From NCBI RefSeq assembly GCF_030814135.1, contig NZ_JAUSUQ010000001.1, positions 434,001-498,000 of the forward strand: DNA of 64,000 nucleotides. Reading direction: 5' to 3'. Position 1 is the first letter of the stretch. Each line of letters opens with the position of its first letter. Source of the DNA: Caldalkalibacillus uzonensis (GTDB taxonomy: Bacteria > Bacillota > Bacilli > Caldalkalibacillales > Caldalkalibacillaceae). Below the pieces are notes generated by a model. It did not search any database and was not told where the DNA came from. It saw only the letters and a list, made by a program, of their open reading frames with translations. Below, in pieces: positions 5,721-15,070 of the stretch. The position numbers and the translations under genes were made by a program.

Positions 5721-8306
5721 TTACAGTCCGCATTTCAACTGGGCTCCGCAATTGTTGCACGTGTTGCAGCCACCGATCTCCTCTACTGTTCCTTTGCGGC
5801 AAATGGGACAAGTTTCTCCAATTTCGGTCCCATAGGTCACCTTAGTGGCTTTTACGTCCGGAATTGTTTCAACGACGTATTGCTTTTTGCTTTCTTCTTT
5901 TTCCCAATCTTCAAAGAGGGATTGATTTTCTTCAAAGGTTTGGTCCTCAGGCGTTAAAGTGAGCACTTGAGCATCGCGGGAACCGTCCACATACACGGTG
6001 CCACCTTTGGCTCCACCTTTATGCAGGCGTTCATAAATGGTTTGCACCTGCTGAACCGTATATCCTTTGGGCGCATTGACCGTTTTGCTTAAAGAGCTGT
6101 CCACCCAGCGCTGGATCACACATTGTACATCCGCATGTTGTTCCGGTGTCAGATCCATCGCTGAGACAAACCACTCTGGCAGATTATTCGGGTCGGCTTC
6201 TGGATGACGTTCAAGGTACTCCTGCACAATGTCCGCTTTCACTTCAATAAATTTGCCCAGACGCCCAGAACGGTAATAGGTAAAGGAGTAATAGGGCTCT
6301 AAGCCCGTGCTGACCCCGACCATCGTTCCTGTCGAACCTGTAGGGGCTACGGTTAACAAATGGGAGTTGCGGATCCCGTACTTAAGGATGTCCTGGCGGA
6401 TATGTTCGGGCATGCGTTTCATGTAGCCCGTGTTAATAAACGCTTCCCTCAGCTTCCGGGTTTCTTCTTCCGTTTGACCCACTAAATATGGAAAGCTCCC
6501 TTTTTCTTTGGCCAGTTCAATGGAGGCTTCGTAGGCTGTGACAGCAATCGTTTCAAAGATTTTATCCACAATTTGGTTGCCTTCTGCTGAGCCGTACACT
6601 TTTTCCATATAAATTAATGCGTCGTGCAGCCCCATGACCCCCATGCCGATGCGGCGCTCACCTTTGGCTTGCTTGGTGTTCTCCTCCAGGAAATAGGGGG
6701 TGGCATCGATCACGTTATCTTGCATACGAATACCGGTGCGAACTGTCTTTTTCAACTTTTCATAATTAAACTGTTTCGTGTCCTTGTCCACCATTTGTGC
6801 CAAATTAACAGCAGCAAGGTTACAAACACTGTACGGGGCCAACGGCTGCTCCCCACATGGATTAGTGGCCACCACTTTTTGGCCATAAGCTTTAGCATTG
6901 GTCATTTCATTGGCATTATCGATGAAGAAAATACCCGGTTCAGCCGAATAGGTGGCGCAGATGTTGATCAGCTTCCACAGTTCTCTTGCTTTAATCCGCT
7001 GATAGACACGGGTTTTATAGCCCCGTGCTTCCCATTCTCTGACGTCCCCCATTTTATGCCATTCGCGATTGTAAATGTCCATTTCTTCGTCGCTCATATT
7101 TTCAATGTCCGGGAAGCGCAGTTCGTACTCCGCATCCTTCTCAACAGCTTCCATAAACTCTTTGGTCAGACAGACAGAGATATTGGCCCCTGTGAGAAAG
7201 TCGGGATTATGTACGTCATAGACGCCACCATCCGCCAGCTTTCTCTCCACATCTTCAATGATCTCCCGGCTGAACGGGGAATCCTCCGCTTCCCTGTGAA
7301 TAGCCAGGATCTTTTCGTACATCTCCACTTCGGTCGGTTTAAGTGGGGTAAATTTTAATTTTTCTTTGGCTGTCTTTTTGATGCGCGGGTCTTCAGCCTT
7401 TTCGATAATAAAACGCAGCACACGCGGATTTTGCATTTTGGAGATAATAAATTCAATGATATCAGGATGCCAGTCGGCCAGCATAATCATTTGAGCTCCC
7501 CGGCGGCTTCCTCCCTGCTCCACCAGGTGAGTCAGTTTAGCAATATCATCCAGCCAGGATACAGAGCCGCTTGATTTGCCGTTCACACCTTTACATAAAG
7601 CCCCTCTCGGGCGCAAAGTGGAGCCGTTTGTGCCCACTCCGCCGCCGCGGCTCATGATTTCCATCACTTTTTTGCGGTGTTCAGCGATGCCTCCGCGGGA
7701 ATCATGCGGGAAAGGCATCACATAACAATTGAAGAATGTGACGTCAATATCCGCCCCTGCACCGTACAGGACACGGCCGGCCGGAACAAAATTCATATTG
7801 ACCAGTTCCTCGTAAAAATCATGAAAAGCTTTCTTTTGTTGTCCCGGATCCGTCTCAACAGCCGACAGTCCCGTAGCGACGCGCTTGGCAATTTGTTCAT
7901 AAAAAATTTCCAGCGGCTTTTCCACCACATCAAGGGAGACCTCAATAATGCCGGTTTCCATTTCTTGCGGGTCTTCCAGCACACCGCGGAACGATTCATC
8001 CACGCAAACTTTGGCCACCCCCCGGCTCCGGTCAAAATCCAGAACAAAACCATAGCCCCGAGCCGGAAATTTAGGATCCTCCTTTACTGTTAAAACAACA
8101 AAATCACCTTTTTTCAACGTACGCTTTTCGATGTCTTTAAAAGCATAGCGGTCCAGCATCACCAGCCTGGAGACCCCTTTTAAGGTGCGGTGCATGTCTG
8201 GCGTAATGGGGTGAACCTGTGGGAATTGCTTGATATCCTCGTTCAGACGGGCTGTATTGATTTGCATATCTTCCCCTTGTGCTGATGTGATCAGCATGGT
8301 ACTCAT
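5721..8306 (-). CDS. nrdJ: Adenosylcobalamin-dependent (class II) ribonucleoside reductase
   Basis: An 861-aa class II ribonucleotide reductase, which makes deoxyribonucleotides with a B12-derived radical and without oxygen. Seen: GGGVGTNGSTLRPRG, the NPCGEQPLAPYSVCNLAAVN active-site segment with catalytic Cys and Glu, and APTGSTGTMVGVSTGLEP. The C-terminal tail contains CPICRKG and CNTCNNCG, a zinc-ribbon and redox tail typical of NrdJ. A TTG at 8312 is possible, but the ATG at 8306 is seven bases after AAAGGAGG. The long, divergently shared upstream region has two NrdR-type boxes. I see no cobalamin riboswitch there. The window's other B12 enzyme is methylmalonyl-CoA mutase. Confidence 0.95.
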   Translation of the reverse strand: MSTMLITSAQGEDMQINTARLNEDIKQFPQVHPITPDMHRTLKGVSRLVMLDRYAFKDIEKRTLKKGDFVVLTVKEDPKFPARGYGFVLDFDRSRGVAKVCVDESFRGVLEDPQEMETGIIEVSLDVVEKPLEIFYEQIAKRVATGLSAVETDPGQQKKAFHDFYEELVNMNFVPAGRVLYGAGADIDVTFFNCYVMPFPHDSRGGIAEHRKKVMEIMSRGGGVGTNGSTLRPRGALCKGVNGKSSGSVSWLDDIAKLTHLVEQGGSRRGAQMIMLADWHPDIIEFIISKMQNPRVLRFIIEKAEDPRIKKTAKEKLKFTPLKPTEVEMYEKILAIHREAEDSPFSREIIEDVERKLADGGVYDVHNPDFLTGANISVCLTKEFMEAVEKDAEYELRFPDIENMSDEEMDIYNREWHKMGDVREWEARGYKTRVYQRIKARELWKLINICATYSAEPGIFFIDNANEMTNAKAYGQKVVATNPCGEQPLAPYSVCNLAAVNLAQMVDKDTKQFNYEKLKKTVRTGIRMQDNVIDATPYFLEENTKQAKGERRIGMGVMGLHDALIYMEKVYGSAEGNQIVDKIFETIAVTAYEASIELAKEKGSFPYLVGQTEEETRKLREAFINTGYMKRMPEHIRQDILKYGIRNSHLLTVAPTGSTGTMVGVSTGLEPYYSFTYYRSGRLGKFIEVKADIVQEYLERHPEADPNNLPEWFVSAMDLTPEQHADVQCVIQRWVDSSLSKTVNAPKGYTVQQVQTIYERLHKGGAKGGTVYVDGSRDAQVLTLTPEDQTFEENQSLFEDWEKEESKKQYVVETIPDVKATKVTYGTEIGETCPICRKGTVEEIGGCNTCNNCGAQLKCGL

Positions 8307-8423
8307 GAACAAGCCTCCTTTAAATTAAGCAGATAAGAATAAATCAGGTGATTGTAGCATATGATTAGTAAATTATGTACAAATTCATGTTGTGTCTTCT
8401 ACATTATCATAGTTTAGAACGAA

Positions 8424-8470
8424 ACACAATATATTGTGTGTTATTTTTTTAGAAATACAACATGTTGTTG
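8424..8470 (-). promoter_or_regulatory. Tandem NrdR boxes upstream of nrdJ
   Basis: ACACAATATATTGTGT at 8424-8439 matches the NrdR box consensus and is a perfect palindrome. A second, weaker palindrome, ACAACATGTTGT, lies at 8457-8468. Their centres are exactly 31 bp apart, about three helical turns, the usual spacing of paired NrdR sites. They lie about 120 bp before the nrdJ ATG, close to a possible promoter, and should mediate repression when dATP is abundant (family knowledge). Confidence 0.75.
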
Positions 8471-8623
8471 TATGGATCATATTTTGATTCATTCGTCCAC
8501 TCTTCAAATCGTTCATTTTTAACGGTTAGCATGCTCATTAATCGGCCAAGCTCCCTCATGCTTCATTTTTTGCATCATTTTAAGCCTTGCATTTTTTATC
8601 TTTTTAAGATAGGACATTGCCGG

Positions 8624-8652
8624 TTTTCAATTTTTATTCTTTTGTGTAAAAT
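8624..8652 (+). promoter_or_regulatory. Possible sigma-A promoter of dat
   Basis: TTTTCA, 17 bp, then TAAAAT. It is about 28 bp before the dat start codon; the -35 is a poor match. Confidence 0.35.
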
Positions 8653-8679
8653 AGATGATATCGATAGGAGGGGTAACAA

Positions 8680-9555
8680 GTGAGCGAAACCGATATTGTT
8701 TTGTTAAATCAATCCTATGTCTCCCGCCAAGACGCCAAAGTGGATATTGAAGACCGAGGCTACCAGTTTGGCGATGGGATCTATGAGGTGATCCGGGTTT
8801 ATGGGGGACAAGTATTTTTGATGGATCAGCATCTGGAGCGTTTGAAACGAAGCGCAGCTGAGATTCAATTAAAGCTTTCTTTATCTTTGCCGGAACTAAG
8901 ACAGCGCCTGCTTGATCTGGTTGAGCGCACAGACCTGGCTGAAGGAATGATCTATGTCCAGTTGACCAGAGGAGTGGCACCGCGCTATCACGGGTTTCCC
9001 ACTCCGGAGGTTGAAGCCCAATTGGTGGCCTACACCAAGCGTATGGAACGGCCGCTCAAACAGCAGCATGAGGGCGTCAAGGCCGCCCTGGTGGATGACA
9101 TCCGCTGGCTGCGCTGTGACATTAAAACGGTTAATTTGCTGCCAAATGTGCTGGCTAAACAAAAAGCCACGGAGAATGGGGCGTTTGAAGCCATCCAGCA
9201 CCGGAACGGAACTGTGACCGAAGGAAGTTCATCCAATGTGTTTATGGTTAAACAGGGTGTGTTATATACCCACCCAGCAACCAACCTGATCTTAAATGGG
9301 ATTACCCGCCAATACATCATTGATTTGTGCACCAAACTCAATTTTACTCTACACGAACAAACGTTCTCTGTCAATGATTTGTTACAAGCAGATGAGGTAT
9401 TTATTACCAGTACCACAAGTGAGATTATCCCCATCGTTCAAGTAGACGAACAAACAATCGGAAATGGCCAGCGGGGCCAGATCACACAGGAGCTGCAGCA
9501 GGCTTTCGACCAACAAATTTCCAAATTAAGACAAAGCAGCAAGGTAGGCTCATAG
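8680..9555 (+). CDS. dat: D-amino-acid aminotransferase (class IV PLP enzyme)
   Basis: A 291-aa fold-type IV aminotransferase, most like D-alanine aminotransferase, which interconverts D-amino acids and oxo acids and supplies D-Glu/D-Ala for the cell wall. Seen: DRGYQFGDGIYEVIRVYGG near the N-terminus, the PLP-lysine segment DIKTVNLLPNVLAKQ, the GTVTEGSSSNVF phosphate-binding segment, and ITSTTSEIIPI. The start is GTG at 8680, six bases after AGGAGGGG. A branched-chain aminotransferase or aminodeoxychorismate lyase is less likely given the IYEVIRVYGG and TSTTSE motifs. It is a single gene bounded by a terminator that overlaps its last codons. Confidence 0.88.
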   Translation: MSETDIVLLNQSYVSRQDAKVDIEDRGYQFGDGIYEVIRVYGGQVFLMDQHLERLKRSAAEIQLKLSLSLPELRQRLLDLVERTDLAEGMIYVQLTRGVAPRYHGFPTPEVEAQLVAYTKRMERPLKQQHEGVKAALVDDIRWLRCDIKTVNLLPNVLAKQKATENGAFEAIQHRNGTVTEGSSSNVFMVKQGVLYTHPATNLILNGITRQYIIDLCTKLNFTLHEQTFSVNDLLQADEVFITSTTSEIIPIVQVDEQTIGNGQRGQITQELQQAFDQQISKLRQSSKVGS

Positions 9556-9565
9556 AGCCTACCTT
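9541..9565 (+). terminator. Terminator overlapping the end of dat
   Basis: AAGGTAGGCT and AGCCTACCTT are exact complements around a 5-nt loop that includes the end of the stop codon; a weak T tract (TTTCCTG) overlaps its end. Confidence 0.6.
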
Positions 9566-9644
9566 TCCTGTTGCCCGCTATTATTCCGATCTGCCAATCC
9601 CTAGTAACTTCAGTTTCTGAACACCAGTTTCATGTGTCAGCTTG

Positions 9645-10484
9645 CTATCTTCTAAAATTCCACTCATCTTGGCCATACTTGTCCCGGATCAAGGTATGGG
9701 CCAGCTTCTCTTCCTCCCTGCTTAATCCATCCTCCTCTAACCGGATATTCAAAGCTTCCGTAAACCCGGCCTTAAAAGCCTCCTTCACCTCTTCCATAGA
9801 AGCAGGATCTGTCCGTAATTGGTTGATAGCTACGGCTTTGTGTAAAAATTGCTGCTTGAGGCGTTCTTTCACCCGCTCATTGGCAAAATTGAATACCTCA
9901 AACAACAGGTCCACATCTACATCAAGCAGAATGGAGCCGTGTTGGAGAACAACCCCTTTTTGCCTGGTCTGGGCACTTCCAGCCACTTTGCGTCCTTCAA
10001 CAACAAGCTCATACCATGATGGACTGTCAAAGCAGACACTGGAACGGGGATGCCTTAACTCATTTTTCTCTTCTTCCGTTTGCGGGGTAGCAAAATAAGC
10101 GTTCAAACCCAGCCGTTTAAATCCCAAAAGCAAGCCGGTGCTGAGTACCCGGTAGGCCTCTGTGACCGATGACGGAATGAGGGGATGACTTTCTTTAACC
10201 ACCACACTATACGTTAATTCTTGATCATGAAGAACGGCCCGCCCTCCCGTGATACGCCGCACAAAGCCCAAGCCATGCTGGCGGACCGCCTCCATGTTGA
10301 TTTCCTTCTCAACCTTTTGGAAATAACCAATCGACAAGGTGGGTGGCTGCCAGGTATAAAAGCGGATGGTGGGAGGCACTTTGCCTTCCCCGTGCAAAAG
10401 CAGTACCGCTTCATCAAGGGCCATATTGGTGGCCGGGTCTAGACCCGGGGTATCCAAGAACCGCCATGTTTCTTTTCCAGACAT
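9645..10484 (-). CDS. lipM: Octanoyltransferase LipM
   Basis: A 279-aa LplA/LipB-fold transferase. LipM moves octanoyl from acyl carrier protein to the glycine cleavage H protein, the first step of lipoate assembly in Bacillus. Seen: [20 protein letters not shown], and [20 protein letters not shown] with the acyl-accepting Cys found in LipM, followed by the lysine-containing [20 protein letters not shown]. The open frame is 31 codons longer, but the ATG at 10484 has a GGAG/AGGAGC ribosome-binding site and gives LipM's normal length. It is downstream of gcvPB, which fits its GcvH substrate. It is distinct from LipB at 35281. Confidence 0.9.
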   Translation of the reverse strand: MSGKETWRFLDTPGLDPATNMALDEAVLLLHGEGKVPPTIRFYTWQPPTLSIGYFQKVEKEINMEAVRQHGLGFVRRITGGRAVLHDQELTYSVVVKESHPLIPSSVTEAYRVLSTGLLLGFKRLGLNAYFATPQTEEEKNELRHPRSSVCFDSPSWYELVVEGRKVAGSAQTRQKGVVLQHGSILLDVDVDLLFEVFNFANERVKERLKQQFLHKAVAINQLRTDPASMEEVKEAFKAGFTEALNIRLEEDGLSREEEKLAHTLIRDKYGQDEWNFRR

Positions 10485-10545
10485 GATTGCTCCAGCTCCT
10501 GTATTTTGCCAGAATTTAGGGCGATGCTTAGACGGATGTTGATCT

Positions 10546-12021
10546 TTAATCCTGTGCAGCAGGATACCAGCGGACAACCGGTTTCCGCGCTGCAGTCACT
10601 TCATCCAGCCGGCGGACAACCGTATGATGAGGCGCCTCCTGCACGATCTCAGGTTTTTCTTCAGCTTCTTTGGCAATCTGGATCAGCGTATCAATAAATT
10701 CATCCAATGTCTCCTTCGACTCTGTTTCCGTTGGTTCAATCATCAAACATTCTTCCACAATGAGCGGGAAGTAGATGGTTGGCGGATGGAAACCAAAGTC
10801 AAGCAAACGTTTGGCCATGTCCAACGTCCGCACACCCAGTTTCTTCTGCCGCTTGCCGGAGAGCACGAACTCATGCTTGCAATGCTGGTCATAAGGCAAG
10901 TCAAAATAAGGAGCCAGCTTGCGCATCATGTAGTTGGCGTTAAGGACAGCGTACTCCGATACTTTGCGCAAGCCTTCGTCTCCCATGGTACGGATATAAG
11001 CATACGCCCGCACATTAATGCCAAAGTTGCCGTAGTAAGCCTTAACACGCCCGATAGAGTGGGGCAAATCATAATCAAATGTATAGCGGTCACCTTCTTT
11101 TTTCAAGACTGGAACGGGCAGAAAGGGGACCAGCTCCTTTTTCACACCAACCGGCCCGGAACCCGGTCCTCCCCCGCCATGGGGTGTGGTAAAGGTTTTG
11201 TGCAGGTTGAGGTGCACCACGTCAAACCCCATATCACCCGGCCGTGCCTTGCCCAAAATGGCGTTGGCATTGGCCCCGTCATAATAGAGCAAGCCGCCAG
11301 CAGCATGCACCAAATCAGCAATCTCCACAATTTCCGTTTCAAACAGTCCCAAGGTGTTGGGATTGGTTAACATCAATGCTGCTGTATCAGGTCCCAGTGC
11401 TTGTTTCAAAGCTTCAAGGTCCACCAACCCTTTGTCATTGGACGGGATGGTCACCGTTTCAAACCCGGCCATCTTGGCGCTGGCCGGGTTGGTGCCATGG
11501 GCTGAGTCGGGGACAAGCACTTTGGTCCGCTGCTCTCCCTCGCCACGGGACTGGTGATAAGCCCGGATCATCATCAATCCGGTCCACTCTCCCTGGGCGC
11601 CTGCAGCCGGCTGCAAAGTAACTGCATCCATTCCTGTAATTTCCTTCAGGTATTGCTGCAGTTCATACATCAGCTGTAAAGCCCCTTGCACACTTTCCTC
11701 AGGCTGATAGGGGTGGATGCGGGCAAAACCGGTATAACGGGCCACATCCTCATGCACTTTGGGATTATACTTCATCGTGCATGATCCAAGAGGATAAAAT
11801 CCGGAATCAATTCCGTGGTTGCGGCGGGACAGCTCAGTGTAGTGGCGAATCAATTGCAGTTCCGACACCTCAGGCAGCTCAGCCGGCTTCTGGCGCAAGA
11901 ACTCGGCAGGAATCACTTCGGTGATGTCCACTTCAGGCACATCATTCTCCGGCAAGGAATAGGCCACACGCCCTTCTTGGCTCATTTCAAAAATGAGGGC
12001 TTTTTCTCCTGATTTAACCAT
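10546..12021 (-). CDS. gcvPB: Glycine dehydrogenase (decarboxylating) subunit 2
   Basis: A 491-aa subunit of the glycine cleavage P protein, which decarboxylates glycine with PLP and passes the aminomethyl group to lipoylated H protein. Seen: [10 protein letters not shown], the glycine-binding [15 protein letters not shown], and the PLP-lysine segment [17 protein letters not shown]. The start ATG at 12021 overlaps the end of gcvPA by 8 bp, so the two halves are translationally coupled. It is part of the riboswitch-controlled gcvT-gcvPA-gcvPB transcript. Confidence 0.96.
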   Translation of the reverse strand: MVKSGEKALIFEMSQEGRVAYSLPENDVPEVDITEVIPAEFLRQKPAELPEVSELQLIRHYTELSRRNHGIDSGFYPLGSCTMKYNPKVHEDVARYTGFARIHPYQPEESVQGALQLMYELQQYLKEITGMDAVTLQPAAGAQGEWTGLMMIRAYHQSRGEGEQRTKVLVPDSAHGTNPASAKMAGFETVTIPSNDKGLVDLEALKQALGPDTAALMLTNPNTLGLFETEIVEIADLVHAAGGLLYYDGANANAILGKARPGDMGFDVVHLNLHKTFTTPHGGGGPGSGPVGVKKELVPFLPVPVLKKEGDRYTFDYDLPHSIGRVKAYYGNFGINVRAYAYIRTMGDEGLRKVSEYAVLNANYMMRKLAPYFDLPYDQHCKHEFVLSGKRQKKLGVRTLDMAKRLLDFGFHPPTIYFPLIVEECLMIEPTETESKETLDEFIDTLIQIAKEAEEKPEIVQEAPHHTVVRRLDEVTAARKPVVRWYPAAQD

Positions 12022-13372
12022 TAATCATCCCTCCCAGTACCGCAGCAAACCGGTCAATCTCTTCCCGGGTTCTGATTTCTGTCACAGCAACCAGCATGTG
12101 GTTCGCCAATTCAGGATAATCACGTCCCAAGTCATAACCACCGATGATGTCATGTTCCAGCAGTTCGCTGTTCACCTCAGCCACCGGACGGGGCAGCTTA
12201 AGCACAAACTCGTTAAAGAAGGGCTGGTCGAAGGCCGGTTGTACTCCATCCACTTCACTCAGTTTCAGTTTGGCATACTGGGCTTTTTGAATATTGAGCA
12301 GGGCCATCTCTTGCACGCCTTTTTTCCCCAGCGCAGACAAGGCCACTGAAGCCGCAATGGCATTTAAGGCCTGATTGGAACAAATGTTAGAAGTCGCTTT
12401 ATCACGGCGGATATGCTGTTCTCTGGCCTGCAGGGTTAAGACAAAGCCCCGTCTTCCCTCTTCATCTGTTGTTTGACCGACCAGCCGGCCGGGAATCTTA
12501 CGCATGAAAGACTTGGTCACGGCAAAGTAACCGCAGTGAGGACCCCCAAAACTGGACGGGATGCCAAACGGTTGCACATCCCCGACCACCACATCAGCAC
12601 CGTATTTACCAGGTGGTTCCAAGATGCCCAAAGCCAGGGGATTGGAACTGACCACCATTAACCCCTTTTTGATACTGTGGGCAATGCTTTCCACCCGTGC
12701 CAAATCTTCAAGGTACCCTAAAAAGTTAGGATGCTGCACAATCACAGCAGCCGTGTTTTCATCCACTTGCTTGGCCAATTCATCCAGATCGGTCACTCCA
12801 TTGACTAAGCCGATTTCAACAATCTCCATACCCAATCCTGTGGCATAGGTGTGCAAAATGTGGCGCGACTCGGGGTGCACACCACGGGAGATCACAATTT
12901 TGTCGGCCTTGCCAAATCCAAAGGCCATGGCCGCTGCTTCAGCCAGCGCAGTGGGACCGTCATACATGGAAGAGTTGGCCACATCCATGCCGGTCAGTTC
13001 ACAAATCATCGTCTGAAATTCAAACACAGCCTGCAATTCACCTTGGCTGATCTCCGGCTGATACGGGGTATAAGCTGTGTAGAATTCAGACCGGGAAATC
13101 ACATGGTTCACGACGGCAGGAATGTAATGCTCATAAGTGCCAGCACCTAAAAAAGAGGTATACTTCAACTGATGGGCATTTTGTTCAGCCAATCTCATCA
13201 TGTGTTTGGTTAACGCAGTTTCATCCATGGGCTTGGGGAGATTCATCTTGCCCTTAAATCTCACTTGTTCAGGAATGTCCGAGAACAATTCCTCTACGGA
13301 GCTAACCCCAATGTCCTCTAACATCTGGCGCTTATCCTCTTCTGTCATTGGCAGATAGCGGAACTTCACCAT
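12014..13372 (-). CDS. gcvPA: Glycine dehydrogenase (decarboxylating) subunit 1
   Basis: A 452-aa N-terminal-half subunit of the split P protein; it pairs with GcvPB to form the active decarboxylase. Seen: [20 protein letters not shown] start, [33 protein letters not shown] and [17 protein letters not shown]. It lacks the PLP lysine, which lies in GcvPB, as expected for the split form. AAGGAGG lies four bases before the ATG. It is 87 bp downstream of gcvT. Confidence 0.96.
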   Translation of the reverse strand: MVKFRYLPMTEEDKRQMLEDIGVSSVEELFSDIPEQVRFKGKMNLPKPMDETALTKHMMRLAEQNAHQLKYTSFLGAGTYEHYIPAVVNHVISRSEFYTAYTPYQPEISQGELQAVFEFQTMICELTGMDVANSSMYDGPTALAEAAAMAFGFGKADKIVISRGVHPESRHILHTYATGLGMEIVEIGLVNGVTDLDELAKQVDENTAAVIVQHPNFLGYLEDLARVESIAHSIKKGLMVVSSNPLALGILEPPGKYGADVVVGDVQPFGIPSSFGGPHCGYFAVTKSFMRKIPGRLVGQTTDEEGRRGFVLTLQAREQHIRRDKATSNICSNQALNAIAASVALSALGKKGVQEMALLNIQKAQYAKLKLSEVDGVQPAFDQPFFNEFVLKLPRPVAEVNSELLEHDIIGGYDLGRDYPELANHMLVAVTEIRTREEIDRFAAVLGGMING

Positions 13373-13459
13373 AAACCCTCCTTCAGCTCACCGTTTAAAT
13401 TTAAAGCCGTCTGTGCTGCGAAGCTCCCTTTAACACAGGGCTTCATTGGTTTGGCATTA

Positions 13460-14563
13460 TTATTGTTTTGGCCGCTGGTAAAACGGGGTTTTCACCACTT
13501 TGGCCGGAATGCGCTTGTGGCGGATCTCAACCTCCACTTCCTGTCCCAGATCAGCATACGCTCTGTCTATAAGAACCAGCCCTACATTCTTCTTCAAAGT
13601 AGGGGATTGGGTCCCGGTGGTGACATGGCCAACTTGTGTCTCCCCAACGAAGACCGGATAACCATGACGCGGGATGCCCCTTCCGATCATCTCGATTCCG
13701 ACCAGTTTGCGGGGGGCCCCGTTTTCTTTCTGGTCTTTGAGCGTCTCTTTGCCGATAAAATCAACCTCTTTGTCCACCTTTACGGCAAAGCCGATCCCCG
13801 CTTCAATCGGCGTAATATCCGGGCCCAGTTCGTTGCCGTACAGAGGCAGACGAGCTTCAAAGCGCAAGGTATCCCTGGCGCCCAGCCCACAGGGCAGCAC
13901 CCCATGATCCTTGCCGGCTTCCATAATCTTCTCCCACAGATCGATGGCATCCCTGGAGTCCAGGTAAATTTCAAAGCCGTCTTCTCCCGTATACCCGGTA
14001 CGGGACATAAGGGCCTTAACACCATCTAAATCGACGTCTTCTTTAAAGCGAAAAAATTTAATTTGGCCTAAGTCTTCTTTTGTTATCATTTGCAAAACAG
14101 ATTCAGCCACCGGTCCCTGCAGCGCCAGTTGGGCCACTTCAGCCGAAATATTTTTGATTTCAACGTCGCTTTCCACATGTTTTTGTAACCAATCCACATC
14201 CTTCTCAATGTTGGCTGCATTAATCACCAGGAGGTAATCATCCTCTGCCTTGCGGTAAATCAGCAAATCATCCACAGTTCCTCCGTCAGGATAACACATG
14301 GCCGTATACTGTGCTTGACCGTCAACCAGGCGGGAGACATCATTGGTCACCATCTTCTGCAAAAAGGTCAGGGCATCCCGTCCCTTGACCGTCACCTCAC
14401 CCATATGGGATACGTCAAACAACCCCGCTTTGGTACGTACCGCCTCGTGCTCCTCTTTGATACTGCTAAATTGGACAGGCAATTCCCAGCCACCAAAATC
14501 AATGGTTTTAGCACCATATTTCTCATAAATTGGATAGAGTGGCGTCCTGCGCAAACCAGCCAC
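13460..14563 (-). CDS. gcvT: Aminomethyltransferase (glycine cleavage T protein)
   Basis: A 367-aa T protein that releases ammonia from the aminomethyl-H protein and moves the C1 unit to tetrahydrofolate. Seen: the block from [18 protein letters not shown] to [35 protein letters not shown] and [15 protein letters not shown]. An earlier GTG at 14572 overlaps the ribosome-binding site AGGAGG, so I chose the GTG at 14563, eight bases after it. It is the first gene of the gcv operon, preceded by a tandem glycine riboswitch. Confidence 0.95.
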   Translation of the reverse strand: MAGLRRTPLYPIYEKYGAKTIDFGGWELPVQFSSIKEEHEAVRTKAGLFDVSHMGEVTVKGRDALTFLQKMVTNDVSRLVDGQAQYTAMCYPDGGTVDDLLIYRKAEDDYLLVINAANIEKDVDWLQKHVESDVEIKNISAEVAQLALQGPVAESVLQMITKEDLGQIKFFRFKEDVDLDGVKALMSRTGYTGEDGFEIYLDSRDAIDLWEKIMEAGKDHGVLPCGLGARDTLRFEARLPLYGNELGPDITPIEAGIGFAVKVDKEVDFIGKETLKDQKENGAPRKLVGIEMIGRGIPRHGYPVFVGETQVGHVTTGTQSPTLKKNVGLVLIDRAYADLGQEVEVEIRHKRIPAKVVKTPFYQRPKQ

Positions 14564-14644
14564 AGCATCCACCTCCTATATTCTGCTCATTGTAATAACT
14601 CTGCTCTTTTTCCTCATTCCCCTTTATCCCTGTTGATTGCACAG

Positions 14645-14702
14645 AAAAAGGACAGCACAACCAAGCCCTTAACGGATGAAGGGTAACTTGGTCTCTGTCC
14701 TT
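14645..14702 (-). terminator. Terminator of the glycine riboswitch expression platform
   Basis: AAGGACAG pairs with CTGTCCTT and the inner ACCAAG/CTTGGT and CCCTT/AAGGG pair too, followed by TTTTT on the minus strand. The 5' arm is also the 3' end of aptamer 2 (GGACAGAG), the classic overlap that lets glycine binding prevent termination. Confidence 0.85.
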
Positions 14703-14935
14703 GAACCTGAGAGTTTGCCCTGTTACCGGGTTTCCCCTTTGGTGGTTCAGCACCTGCTTGTAAGACAGCTTGCTGTAAACTGGCCTGGATAAATTGGTCG
14801 GGTGGGTGGCTTTAAACGGTGCTGAACGCTCTCCAGAGATGCGTCCTGTAAGAGTCTTTTTGCCTGAGAGATTCACCCGGCCGGGCTTGCTCCTTCGGCG
14901 CTACCCTAAGGTAGTCTCTCCCCTTACAGTCATTC
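14650..14935 (-). promoter_or_regulatory. Tandem glycine riboswitch (gcvT element)
   Basis: Two glycine aptamers in series on the minus strand. The first runs from GGGGAGAGACTACC through GGAGCAAGCC and AATCTCTCAGGCAAAAAGACTC to TCTGGAGAG. The second, joined by a short linker, contains CACCAAAGGGGAAACCCGG and AACTCTCAGGTTCAAGGACAGAG. The order, conserved CTCTCAGG cores and terminal terminator match the known class. Glycine should turn on gcvT-gcvPA-gcvPB. Confidence 0.93.
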
Positions 14936-15070
14936 GCCCATTTGAACTTGTTATAAGTATCAGATGTTCCGTTTATACTAAGTGATACCTGTCTGTCAGA
15001 GTTCTATGTTAATCGTACCACGATCACAACAAGATTTCCACCTCAAAAGTGATAAGGGGAGTGGACACAG

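Noticed and set aside
8307-8679. Cobalamin riboswitch upstream of nrdJ
   Set aside because: No B12-box-like GCCACTG motif or supporting long helices were seen; only NrdR-type palindromes and possible promoters.
10546-14572. Long opposite-strand ORFs across the gcv genes (for example 10624-11370 and 13451-14029)
   Set aside because: They are antisense shadows of strongly conserved enzymes with no ribosome-binding site or recognisable domain.
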